From: Chitinophagaceae bacterium
GTDB lineage: Bacteria; Bacteroidota; Bacteroidia; Chitinophagales; Chitinophagaceae
Length of the DNA: 64,000 nucleotides
NCBI GenBank assembly: GCA_017307755.1
Contig: JAFKGQ010000007.1
Span: 62,001 to 126,000 of the forward strand
Direction of reading: 5' to 3'
The translations under genes and the position numbers were made by a program. Every line of letters starts with the position of its first letter. Within the stretch, counting starts at the first letter, position 1. The notes under the pieces were generated by a model that searched no databases, had not been told where the DNA came from, and saw only the letters and a program-made list of their open reading frames with translations. Positions 1-10,400 of this stretch are shown piece after piece.

Positions 1-1052
1 AAAGAGCAGGTGTTATAGGTCTCCTTCAGCGGCATTTCGGAATGATAGACCGCTCTTTTCAAACCTTGCTGCACTTCTTCGGGGTTGAAAGGTATGGCAG
101 TATGCGGCGATTGGATATGAGCGGCCATAAGTCGCTGATACCTGCTCTCATCGATCTCCCCGTCTCCGGGATATACGATGGAGAAAGATGGATAATTCCT
201 CTTTCCCGCTACCCGCATCATCGCCCCGATCAAGGAAGAATCCAGACCGCCACTGAGATAGAACCCTACCGGTACATCAGCATTGAGCCTGTAGTTCACC
301 GATCTGATCAAAAGTTCTTCTACTCCGTCCTCATAATATTCATCAGGCTTCCGGCAGATCTCATCCGTCATCTTCGGGTACTCCATATCCCAGTACTCCC
401 TGGTATTTACTATTCCGTCTTTCACCAGGATAAAATGTCCCGGCTTCAGACTGTGGATATCCTTGAACGTCGTCTGCGGACTGACGATGCCCGGCAATGA
501 GAAGATCTGATCCAGCGCTGTAAGGTTCACCTCCCTTTTCACCGCAGGATGCTGCAGCAGGGCCTTTATCTCCGACGCGAACAAAAAATCAGGACCGATG
601 CTGGTATAGAACAGGGGACAAATGCCAAAATGATCCCTGGCCAAGAATAACGTCCTCTCCTTCTTGTCGTACAAGGCAAAGGCGAACTGACCATTGAGCT
701 TTTCCAGGAGACGCACTCCATACTCGAGATAGAGGGGAACGATCACTTCCACATCGCAATTCGAACAAAACCGGTGTCCTTTGGCGATAAGTTCAGCCCG
801 CAATTCTTTATAATTAAAGATCTCTCCATTACAGATCAGCGTTATCCGCCCGTCCTCGCTGAAGAAAGGCTGCTGTCCCGTCGCCAGGTCGATAATGCTA
901 AGCCGCATAAACCCAAAACCCAAATTCCCGTCCACCAGGACCGTCTCTTCATCCGGCCCCCGATGGCGAAGCGTCTGCGCCATGGCCTTTAGCGTCCCTT
1001 CGTGCACGGTATTATCCGGAGAGGCGTTGAACATGCCGGTTATTCCACACAT
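1..1052 (-). CDS. asnB: Asparagine synthase (glutamine-hydrolysing), N-terminal part; runs off the left edge
   Basis: The protein starts MCGITGMFN, so Cys2 is the N-terminal nucleophile of a class II glutamine amidotransferase after Met removal. The glutaminase half carries the RHRGPDE and CNGEIFN motifs. Around residue 265 the synthetase half has the ATP-pyrophosphatase loop SGGLDSS. About 350 residues are in the window; the family usually has about 600, so the C-terminal part lies outside. The ATG is only 5 bases after the stop of the upstream NRPS gene, so it is part of that operon. Family enzymes move glutamine ammonia to an aspartyl-type carboxylate. In NRPS clusters such proteins are inferred to supply Asn/Gln or to amidate a carboxylate of the product; which applies here cannot be read from the sequence. 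Confidence 0.95.
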   Translation of the reverse strand, partial: MCGITGMFNASPDNTVHEGTLKAMAQTLRHRGPDEETVLVDGNLGFGFMRLSIIDLATGQQPFFSEDGRITLICNGEIFNYKELRAELIAKGHRFCSNCDVEVIVPLYLEYGVRLLEKLNGQFAFALYDKKERTLFLARDHFGICPLFYTSIGPDFLFASEIKALLQHPAVKREVNLTALDQIFSLPGIVSPQTTFKDIHSLKPGHFILVKDGIVNTREYWDMEYPKMTDEICRKPDEYYEDGVEELLIRSVNYRLNADVPVGFYLSGGLDSSLIGAMMRVAGKRNYPSFSIVYPGDGEIDESRYQRLMAAHIQSPHTAIPFNPEEVQQGLKRAVYHSEMPLKETYNTCS

Positions 1053-1057
1053 AAATA

Positions 1058-4000
1058 TTAGACTATTTCTTTCGCAAAATTTTCAAGAGCAGATTGTTCA
1101 TGCCGGGTGGCCGACAACGGGATATCATTCATGCTTCCAGTCCTGTCACGGACGACAGCATCCCCAACCCTCATCCAGTCTTCCATCATACGCATGATCG
1201 TCTCCTCCCTGAAAAGCTCGGTATCATATAGCAAAGTGAGTGAGCAGGAAGAGGGGGTTTCCGTAAAAAGGAACATCAGATCGAGGATGCCTTCCGGCTG
1301 GCCGGAAGAAAAAGTATTTACCCGTATATTCTTCATCTGCTGGACGTTCTCATCCGGCTCATCCCGGACCAATTGGACCAGTACATCGAATACAAGATGG
1401 CGGTTGGCGCTCCTGTCCAGGTTCAGCGCCTCGACGAGAAGGTCAAAGGGATACGCCTGGTGTTCATACGCTTCCAGGAGCGTTGTCTTCACCTTACCCA
1501 GGACTACCGGAAAGATATCGTCCGGTTCGAGGATCGTTTGCAAGGGAAGCACATCGATATAGCAACCGATCTGGTCTTCCAGCGATCTGTCCGTCCTGTT
1601 GGAAATGGTGGTTCCTACAGTTATATTCCGGCAGCCTGTATACCGGTATAGCAATACATCGACGATACCAAGCAGCACCGTGAACAGGCTGGTATTCTCT
1701 TCGAAAGCGATGGTCTTCAACGAAGATAGCAGTTCAGAGGGGATCACGAATGTCCGCCGTTTGCTCCTGTAACTACGTACAGGAGGCCTCGTAAGATCCA
1801 GCGGCAGATCGAATGTAGTAAGCCCGTCGCCGAATTTTTTTAACCAGTATTCCTTATGCACCCGTCCCTGGCCGGTTCCCAGAAGGGAATTATGCCACGC
1901 TGAATAGTCCTTGTATTGCACCTGCAGCGGTGGAGGTAATTTATTTCCATTTCCAACAGCGTTATTATAGTATGAAAATATCTCCGCTGACGCCACATCC
2001 AGTGAAAAAGCATCGGCGACGCTGTGATGCATTGAAAAAAAGAATACATACCCGGATGGATGCAGACGGGCCAGTTCTGCCCTGACCAACGGACCAGTAA
2101 CGAGGTCGAATGATCTTGTCTTTTCCCTGTCCGCCCTTCTGAGCGCTTCATCTTCAGGGTTTGCTTCATGGATCAGGTCGGATATTTCAACAGTAAATCC
2201 CGACTGCTCATAGGAGTTTACTTTTTGCTTCAGGTTTCCTTCGAAATAGAAAAGCGTAGTGCGAAGGATCTCATGCCGTCTTACAAATTGCGTTACCGCT
2301 TCCACCAATGCCTTCGCGTCCAAAGGGCCGGTCAACATATAAGCGCCGAAAATATTGAACGTGTACTCATCGTTGAGTATCCAGAAGCGTTTCTGGGCAT
2401 GAGAGGCTTCGTAATATTCCTGCTCTTCCATCGCAGCAATGGCCTGGTGCCGGGCCGGAGAAGCGCTTTCAACAACTTTTGCAAGCTGCCGGATAGTAGG
2501 ATTCCCAAAAAGAGTGGCAACTTCCATTTTTACATTCAGTTCCGGGAAAATGCGGGAGATGATCTGCACCGCTTTCAGGGAATGACCTCCTATTTCGAAA
2601 AAATTCTCCGTCACGCCGATCCTGTCCTTTCCAAGGACTTCCTGCCAGATCCCGGCAAGTTTTTTCTCCATCGGGGTACCGGCTGCAACATAACCTTCTT
2701 TTGTCCCTTCGGATGTCACAAACGGGGAAGGCAGCTTTTTCTTATCGATCTTCCCATTGACGGTCAGCGGGAATTCCGGCAGCCGGATAATATGATCGGG
2801 GATCATATAGGCAGGGAGAAAACGATTCAGTTCCGATCTGATATCGGAAACCCCCAGTTCTTCCTTTGATGAATAATATCCTGCCAGGATAGTTTCATTT
2901 TCTTCGCGCCAGGCTATGACACAAACATCCTTTACTCCCTTTATCTTTCGGAACCGGCCTTCCACCTCTGCCAGCTCGATCCTGTAACCCCTTATCTTAA
3001 CCTGGTCATCAGATCTGCCGGTATAGGCCAGGTTGCCGTCGGGAAGCCACCTTCCAATATCTCCCGTCCTGTATAGAAGGATCACTTCTCCATCCCAGCG
3101 CCGGTATTTCACAAACCTGGCATTCGTCAATTCCGGTCTGTTTAGATATCCCAGACCCAGTCCCGCTCCTGCAATACATATCTCACCCGATACTCCTCTG
3201 GGTACAGTTCCAAGATGCTCATCGAGGATATAGATCTGGTTGTTGAGGAGGGGTTTACCCGTCGGCAGATAGTCATATAACGACAGGTGATCCGGGTCGA
3301 CGGGATAGCAGGTATTATCCACACAGCATTCTGTAAGGCCATATTCGTTCAGCAGGCTAACGGGCCAGCTATTCTTTCTATAAAAGTCAAATAAACGCGC
3401 AACACTGTTTGCCGGCAAAGCCGCCCCCCCGATCCAAAAGCGGCTAAGGGGATTGCATACCGCCTTTTCAGGCAGGTCTCCTGTCAGTATCTGCAGGAGG
3501 GCGGGCGTTCCGTCCGTTTGCATGATGCCGTTGCGCAGATAGTAATCCCACAACAGGTTGCCGGAAAGTTTTACATGGTCCGGAACGATAAAAAGGCTAT
3601 GCCCATTCAGCAAGGCCAGGAACACCTGTTTGCCAAAAGGATCAAACACATAAGGCGCTACCACCGCTATCTTCAGTTTTTCCTCCACCTGCAGGTAGGA
3701 GCGCTGCAGGCCATCGATGAGATTGAGCATCGCCCGGCGGGTGATCAATGAACCTTTCGGTAACCCGGTCGATCCGGAAGTATAGATGATGCAGGCGATG
3801 TCATCATCCCCGGCATCCCCTGGTGGATTAGCTGCTTCAGCCGGGATGTCACCCGTCTGGATGTCCAGGACCAATATATTTCCGGGGGCATTTTCAAGTT
3901 TGTGCAGATGCCGGATATGCGTGAGGAGTATGGCAGGATTGGCATCCTGTAAAATATAATCGATCCTTTCTTTCGGATCACCGGGGTTCACCGGCAGATA

Positions 4001-7000
4001 AGCACCTCCTGCTTTTAATGCGGCAAGCATTGCTACAGGCATATCTGTCGAACGATCCAGCAGTAAGGCTACAATGGGATGCTCGTTATCGCCGCATTCC
4101 CGGCGGATCGTGGAGGCCAGCACATTGGCTTTTTCATTCAGCTCAAAGTAATTAAGGCACTCTCCTTCATAATATACAGCCGGCGCATCCGGATATTCCC
4201 GGACATTGCGCTCAAAACGTGATACAAGATTATCGGAATATTCCCGGTGGGTTATCCCCGATCCATTGAGGCTGTCAAGTTCCCGATAATCGGCCACATC
4301 GAGATAAGGTATACTCCTGATGGCCTGATCACTGCCACCCACTACCGCATCCAGCAAAAGGCGCCAATGATCCGCCAGCCGGGTGATGGTACTGTGGTGG
4401 AACAACTTCGGATTGTATACGATAGTGGAAAACAGATTGTCGGATTCATAAAAATTAAATGACAGATCATGAAGACTTATCCGGACATCCCTGTTGAAAT
4501 CATACACTTCAAGTCCATCCATCAAAAGCTTTACGTCTCCTTTCGATTGCGGATTTTGCAATACCGCCCAAACATCGAACAGCGGCGACCGGCTCCAGTC
4601 TCTTTTTGCATCGAGGGCCATGACCAGTTGATCAAACGGATACCTGCTATGCTCGATAGCTTCAGCCATTGTCTGTTGCACCTTGTCCAGCAGCTGGTGA
4701 AAACTTTCATCCGGGCTGAATGTGGTACGCAGGGCTACAGTATTGATATAAAGACCGGTCTGATCCTCTAATTCTTTCCTGCCATGACCAAAGACCGGTG
4801 TCCCCACTACAATATCATGCTGGCCAGTGTACCTGTATAACAGGCATTTTATCGAAGCCAGCAACAGGGTGAACAGACTGAGATCTTTTTCCCGGCAGAA
4901 TTGCTTTATCCGGTCATACAATGTGCTGTCTATTACAAAATCAAAGTATGCTCCATCATAGGTCTTCATCGGCGGTCTTGGAAGATCTTCCGGAAGATGC
5001 AGAATGGGTACTTCGCCGCTAAAACGGTCGAGCCAATACCGCTCGGAGGCCTGGTAAGAAGCCGTGCTGAGCTGCTTGTGCTGCCAGGATACATAATCCT
5101 TGTACTGGAATGGCAAAGGCTGCAGTAACCCTGCATCTCCATGACCGATGCTATTATAAGCATGCATCAGCTCATTGATCATGATGTTCATCGACCAGCC
5201 GTCACAGATGATATGGTGTATAGCGAAGGTAAATACGTGCTCGTTCTCGTCCAGGCGACGCAGTCCGAAGCGTACCAATGGCCCGTTTACAAGATCGAAC
5301 GGCTCATTCCGGAGGTCATTCAGCGTCAGACTGAACGCCTGTTCTTCCGGATCCTTTATTTTCTGCCTGACTTCCCCTCCTATGGTCACAAAAACAGTCC
5401 TGAGACTTTCATGCCGCAAAACCATACTCCGTACAGCCTTTTCCAATGCCTCCGTTTGCAGCCTACCCTTCAACAACCATGACCTGGAGAGCGTGTGTAC
5501 ATCCTGCCTGCCGGGCAGTTGGTGGATGATCCATATGCGCTTCTGCGCGTTTGACATGGAATAATGTTCCTGTTCCTCAATAGGTTTGATCGCTGAATAT
5601 TTTGTTTTCGAAGCATTCAGCAACAGGCCTGCTAATTTTTCGATGGTATTGTTGGCGAAAATATCCGTGACCTTGATGGAGATATCCAGCTCCTTGTATA
5701 TCCTGGAGATCACCTGGATAGCCTTGGTAGAAGTGCCCCCTGCCCTAAAAAAAGAGGTTGTCCTGCTGATCCGGTCCAGCCCCAGCATATGCCGCCATAT
5801 TGCTTCCAGCCGGATCTCCATTTCATTCTCAGGAGCCTGGTATTCTTCTTCCTCGATAAGCATTTCCGGTTTGGGGAGGGCCTTTTTATCTACCTTGCCA
5901 TTGATAGTCGTCGGAAATTCGTCGAGCCGTATAAAGTAAGAAGGGATTATATTCCTGTTCAATTCCCCGAGCAGATGGTCCCGCAGCTGCTCAGACAATA
6001 CATGCCCGGTATAATAACAAATGAGCTCATCGGGGTGATCCGCCTTCTTATGGACCACGATAACAGTCTGGACAACACCTTTATTGGTAAGGACCGCATG
6101 CTCAATTTCCCCCAGCTCGATCCGGATCCCGTTGATCTTTACCTGGTTGTCGACGCGTCCTAATATTTCGATGGTATGGTCTCCCAGGAATCTTCCCAGG
6201 TCGCCGGTGCGATATACGATGTCTTCCCGGTCCTTTACCAGCGGGTTTTGCACAAATGCCCTTGCATTCATCTCGGGGTCATTCAAGTATCCCCTGGTGA
6301 GATACGGTGTTCTGATATATATTTCTCCGATCTCCCCGGTATCACAGGGAGTATTATTATTAAAGATCGCTATGCTGGTATTGCTCATAGGTTTTCCTAT
6401 GGGAATAACATATGCCGGGTTTTCCGGTATCTCCCCTACCCTGTAAAAGCATTTACACATGGTCGCCTCCGTTGCTCCATACATGTTCACGAATTCCACC
6501 CGGCTGTTATTGATCCGTTGCCAATGTAAAAGGTCTTTTGCATAAAGGAGCTCACCGGCAAGCAATATGAATTTCAGATCCGTGAAAAGCTCATTCCTGC
6601 GATCATGCCTTTCAAACTCCCTTGTCAGCAGTCTGAATACGGTAGGAACGAAATGCATAAGGGTGATCCTGCTGCTATCGATCCATTCCAGCAATTGCAT
6701 CATATTGTCCCTGATCTCATCCGGCGGAATACAAAGGACTCCTCCGGTGCACAGTGGAACAAAGACATCCCGGAACCAGGAATCGAAGGTCATCTGGTTA
6801 AGCTGGCTTACCCTGCACTCATCGCCTACATGGAATTCATTCCTTTCCCAGTTGATAAAATGATACAGGCTTTTATGTCTGCCCAGAATGGCTTTCCCCT
6901 CTCCGGTCGTGCCGGAGGTGAACAGGATATAACAGCCGTCGTCCGGCTCGCTGGTGTCAGGGCAGCCACCCTGAGGAATGGTTATTTCAGCCTGCTGCAT

Positions 7001-7447
7001 TTCCCCCAACGCCCCTTCCTCGAATGAAAGAACCGAGAATCGGTCACCTTCGAGTACCACCAGGTGTGAAAGGGGCAGTTTCAGGTCCTGTATAAGGGAG
7101 ATCATCTCCGACCTCATATCTCCTGAAGTGATGATGATACCAGGAGGGAACTGGTTAAAAATATAGGTCAGACGCTTCTTTGGAAAAGAGACACCCAGCG
7201 GCAGGAATACCCCTCCTGATTTGAAAATACCCAACGCGGAAATTACCAGCTCAGGAGAGGAGGTCATATATACTTTGACGATCTCCTCCCTGCCTGCACC
7301 CAGCGATTTCAGGATCCAGGCCAGCCTGTCTGCACGGTCGTTCACTTCTCCATAGGTAAGTCGCCGCTGGCCGTATTCGATGGCAGTACGGTCCTTGCCG
7401 CTGGCAACCTGTCGCTCAAACGCGGATTGTATGGTACCCTTTTCCAT
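1058..7447 (-). CDS. Nonribosomal peptide synthetase, A-T-C-A-T-C (2129 aa)
   Basis: Six domains in order: A1 about 1-510 (A3 motif FTSGTTGEGKA near 177, with Gly in place of the usual Pro), T1 (GGTS, Ser near 572), C1 (HHIICDG near 747), A2 (YTSGSTGLPKG near 1231), T2 (GGHS near 1621), and a final C2 (HHSVADA near 1811). C2 has Ala where the motif normally has Gly, but both His and the Asp remain. It begins with A and ends with C, so it must receive the chain from the C domain ending the KS protein and hand it to a further A-T protein outside the window. Hand-read pockets: A1 D-S-R-H-L-A-M-M-C, which I cannot assign; A2 D-P-K-D-W-G-E-V-D, which resembles Glu/Gln pockets (Lys at 239, Asp at 278 and 331). 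No epimerisation or thioesterase domain is present. Confidence 0.95.
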   Translation of the reverse strand: MEKGTIQSAFERQVASGKDRTAIEYGQRRLTYGEVNDRADRLAWILKSLGAGREEIVKVYMTSSPELVISALGIFKSGGVFLPLGVSFPKKRLTYIFNQFPPGIIITSGDMRSEMISLIQDLKLPLSHLVVLEGDRFSVLSFEEGALGEMQQAEITIPQGGCPDTSEPDDGCYILFTSGTTGEGKAILGRHKSLYHFINWERNEFHVGDECRVSQLNQMTFDSWFRDVFVPLCTGGVLCIPPDEIRDNMMQLLEWIDSSRITLMHFVPTVFRLLTREFERHDRRNELFTDLKFILLAGELLYAKDLLHWQRINNSRVEFVNMYGATEATMCKCFYRVGEIPENPAYVIPIGKPMSNTSIAIFNNNTPCDTGEIGEIYIRTPYLTRGYLNDPEMNARAFVQNPLVKDREDIVYRTGDLGRFLGDHTIEILGRVDNQVKINGIRIELGEIEHAVLTNKGVVQTVIVVHKKADHPDELICYYTGHVLSEQLRDHLLGELNRNIIPSYFIRLDEFPTTINGKVDKKALPKPEMLIEEEEYQAPENEMEIRLEAIWRHMLGLDRISRTTSFFRAGGTSTKAIQVISRIYKELDISIKVTDIFANNTIEKLAGLLLNASKTKYSAIKPIEEQEHYSMSNAQKRIWIIHQLPGRQDVHTLSRSWLLKGRLQTEALEKAVRSMVLRHESLRTVFVTIGGEVRQKIKDPEEQAFSLTLNDLRNEPFDLVNGPLVRFGLRRLDENEHVFTFAIHHIICDGWSMNIMINELMHAYNSIGHGDAGLLQPLPFQYKDYVSWQHKQLSTASYQASERYWLDRFSGEVPILHLPEDLPRPPMKTYDGAYFDFVIDSTLYDRIKQFCREKDLSLFTLLLASIKCLLYRYTGQHDIVVGTPVFGHGRKELEDQTGLYINTVALRTTFSPDESFHQLLDKVQQTMAEAIEHSRYPFDQLVMALDAKRDWSRSPLFDVWAVLQNPQSKGDVKLLMDGLEVYDFNRDVRISLHDLSFNFYESDNLFSTIVYNPKLFHHSTITRLADHWRLLLDAVVGGSDQAIRSIPYLDVADYRELDSLNGSGITHREYSDNLVSRFERNVREYPDAPAVYYEGECLNYFELNEKANVLASTIRRECGDNEHPIVALLLDRSTDMPVAMLAALKAGGAYLPVNPGDPKERIDYILQDANPAILLTHIRHLHKLENAPGNILVLDIQTGDIPAEAANPPGDAGDDDIACIIYTSGSTGLPKGSLITRRAMLNLIDGLQRSYLQVEEKLKIAVVAPYVFDPFGKQVFLALLNGHSLFIVPDHVKLSGNLLWDYYLRNGIMQTDGTPALLQILTGDLPEKAVCNPLSRFWIGGAALPANSVARLFDFYRKNSWPVSLLNEYGLTECCVDNTCYPVDPDHLSLYDYLPTGKPLLNNQIYILDEHLGTVPRGVSGEICIAGAGLGLGYLNRPELTNARFVKYRRWDGEVILLYRTGDIGRWLPDGNLAYTGRSDDQVKIRGYRIELAEVEGRFRKIKGVKDVCVIAWREENETILAGYYSSKEELGVSDIRSELNRFLPAYMIPDHIIRLPEFPLTVNGKIDKKKLPSPFVTSEGTKEGYVAAGTPMEKKLAGIWQEVLGKDRIGVTENFFEIGGHSLKAVQIISRIFPELNVKMEVATLFGNPTIRQLAKVVESASPARHQAIAAMEEQEYYEASHAQKRFWILNDEYTFNIFGAYMLTGPLDAKALVEAVTQFVRRHEILRTTLFYFEGNLKQKVNSYEQSGFTVEISDLIHEANPEDEALRRADREKTRSFDLVTGPLVRAELARLHPSGYVFFFSMHHSVADAFSLDVASAEIFSYYNNAVGNGNKLPPPLQVQYKDYSAWHNSLLGTGQGRVHKEYWLKKFGDGLTTFDLPLDLTRPPVRSYRSKRRTFVIPSELLSSLKTIAFEENTSLFTVLLGIVDVLLYRYTGCRNITVGTTISNRTDRSLEDQIGCYIDVLPLQTILEPDDIFPVVLGKVKTTLLEAYEHQAYPFDLLVEALNLDRSANRHLVFDVLVQLVRDEPDENVQQMKNIRVNTFSSGQPEGILDLMFLFTETPSSCSLTLLYDTELFREETIMRMMEDWMRVGDAVVRDRTGSMNDIPLSATRHEQSALENFAKEIV

Positions 7448-7461
7448 TATAGTTTTTTTAT

Positions 7462-10400
7462 TTATTCCTCCAGGTTGGATTCCGAAAAGGTCCGGTAAAA
7501 TTCCAACTGGTCATTCCCTACCTGCTGGTATAGCCGGGCCCTGAGATCACCGATGGACAATTCCGGGAGGCTGGTGGTCAGGTCAAACAGGACCATTAAA
7601 TTCTCCTTTATCCGAAGAATGGTTTTTTCTTTAAAGAGATCGGTATCATATTCTACAAGAAATGCCAACGCGCCCTCATTCTCCGAAACGCAAATGGTCA
7701 GGTCGAATTTGCTGACCCTGATATCAGTCTCGTAGCTGGTCACATTCAATTGCCCGGCAATGGTTCCCCTATAACGGGCCTCATTTTCCATATTTTGCAA
7801 TGTGAGCATGACGTCGAACAAGGGAGAACGCCCCGGCTGCCTGTCCTGTAAAAGTTGATCAACGAGCAGATCGAAAGGATAAGCGCTATGTGCATATGCA
7901 TGCAGGGTGTTTTGTTTCACCTGCTCCAGAAAAGTTTCAAATTTGTCCTCGATCTCCATACGCGCCCTGAAAGCCAGTGTATTTGCAAAAAACCCGATCA
8001 GGTGTTCCAATTCAATATGGTCTCTTCCGGCAATAGGGGTGCCGATCGTGATATCACGCTGGCCCGAGAACCGGTATAGTAAAATATAGAGATTTGCCAG
8101 CAGCAGCATGAATACCGTAGTATCGGTCTGCCTGCCCTGGTCTTTCAGTCGTTGGGTAAGTTCCGGCCCAAGAGAGAATTCAAGGATCCCGCCTCTGTAA
8201 TTCTTCACATCCGGCCGCTTGCCATCAGCAGGAAGTTCCAGCGGATCTGCCGGGTCGTCGAATTGATGTATCCAGTATGTTTTATGAATATCCATGTCCC
8301 CCCGGCTTATCCGCTGATTTTGCCAGACCGAATAGTCTTTGTATTGGATCCGGAGGGGCGGCAGTACCGGGTTTCTGCCTTCTTTCAATGCGCTGTAAAT
8401 TACCAGCAGATCATGGATGAGGACCCCGTTGGACCACCCGTCAGTGATAATATGATGCAGGTCGAGAAGAAAAACATAGGCATTGTCCCCGATGTGGATC
8501 AGCAGGGCCCGGATGAGCGGCCCCTTCTCCAGGTCAAAAGACCGCGAGGCTGATTGATTGGCCCGAAGAAGAGCAGCGTCCTTTGCATCATCCCGGCCCC
8601 TGTAGTCCAGGTATTCCAGTTTAAACCTGCTGTCTCCGGGTGCATGTATACGCTGGACAAGGTGCTCATCTTTCACCAAAAAAGTAGTCCGGAGGCTTTC
8701 ATGCCGTTGGATCAGCGCATCAAATGCCCTTTGCAGCAGCACAGGATCCAGTGGAGATCTGATCTCATACACGCCGGGCTGATTATAAGCCAGTGCTCCC
8801 CCGGAAGACTGGCTGAGTATCCATAACCTCTTTTGGGCGTGAGAAACCTCATAATATTCCTGTTCAGATAATTGGGGGATCTCACTGGTTAAGGACGGAT
8901 TGGCCCTGAGATCGTTCAGATAGGACGACAACGACCGCACCGTAGGATGTGCAAAGAAATCATCGAAGTTGATCTCCAGCCCCCACCAGCTCCTGATCCT
9001 GTTGATGATCTGGTTAGCTATCAATGAATGACCGCCCGCCTCGAAAAAATCATCCAGAACGCCAAGATCATCCTGTTTAAGCACATCTTTCCATATTTTT
9101 AGCAGTTTCTGCTCCGGGCTGATGATCCCCTCGAGGTAATTCATCAACGACCGGAGGACAGGGAAATCGAACATGTCTTCAAAAGACAGCCTGACCCCAT
9201 AAGCCGTATTTATCCTGTTGATCAGACGGGTTGCTTTTAGCGAGTCCCCGCCAAGAAGAAAGAAGTCATCGGTGGCTGAAACATTATCCACCTGCAGGAC
9301 CTCTTCCCATAAAGCTCTTAGCTCCTGGAAATAGCCAAGGTCCTCTCGGCTGCTCCGTTCGTGCTCCACTTCATGCAGGAATGGCTCGCCGGAAGGGTCC
9401 GTATTTGTCACGGTCCTGGGAGTTTCCCGTAGCCAGTATCTCTTTTTTTGGAACCTGTATGCCGGAAGCTCGATCCTCCGGCCCGGGGAATTTTTATAAA
9501 GGGAAGTCCAATCCAGTTCATAGTTCAAAAGGTATAGGGATTGCAGCAGTTTCAGAAAGGGACAGGCTTCCAATTCCGGCGCCAGCCTGATGATCTGGCA
9601 ATCTTTATGGATCGCAGCCTGCCGGCCAAGTTCATCTGCTATCCTCCCCCCCGCTCCCACGCTTATAAACGCTACGGGCCCTTTTGCCGTCTCCTGCTGT
9701 AGCAGCGAGGCTATTTTCGCCGATGGCTGATCCGTCGCTTCTTGCGTATACTGGAGCAGCAGTTCCGGCGCCCGCTCCGGGCTGACCTTATTATTGATGA
9801 TATCCGTGATCATTTTACCGGATCCCTTTGCCAGCAGCTTATTTGCGGTAATACCCCGGGACTCCAGCAATCTGAAAAAGCAATACTGGAACAGCAGGTG
9901 ATCTGCCAGGGCGGGATCGGTGATCTGCTGTCTCCACACCAGGCTCAGGGCTGAATAATAGTGATGAAATACATCGAACGCGCCATCGAAATAATTCAGA
10001 AGGGCAACGGGAGTAATGGCATCTTCGAACACGAAAACAAGGTTATGTAAAGATCTTACAGGGTTTCTATCCTCCTGAAAGTCTTTGAGAATATCATCCA
10101 TCCTGGCTATTGCATCCGGGATGGAGTCCGCCAGGATCGCAGCACGATGCCGGTAATGGTTCCTTCCCGCTGCCAGTGTAAGACTCACATCAGCAACATC
10201 CGCGTCAGGGACCCGGGACAGATGGTCTCTCAGGGTTTTAATATTATCCGACAATCCTTTACCTGTCGCTGAGGAGATGGGCAGCAGGTAGAAGGAGGGC
10301 AGCCTGCTCTCTTTCGGATCTGTCTTTTTCACGACCGGGGGAGCTTCTTCCAGAATAACATGGCAATTGGTACCGCTAAGCCCGATGGAACTGACGCCGG

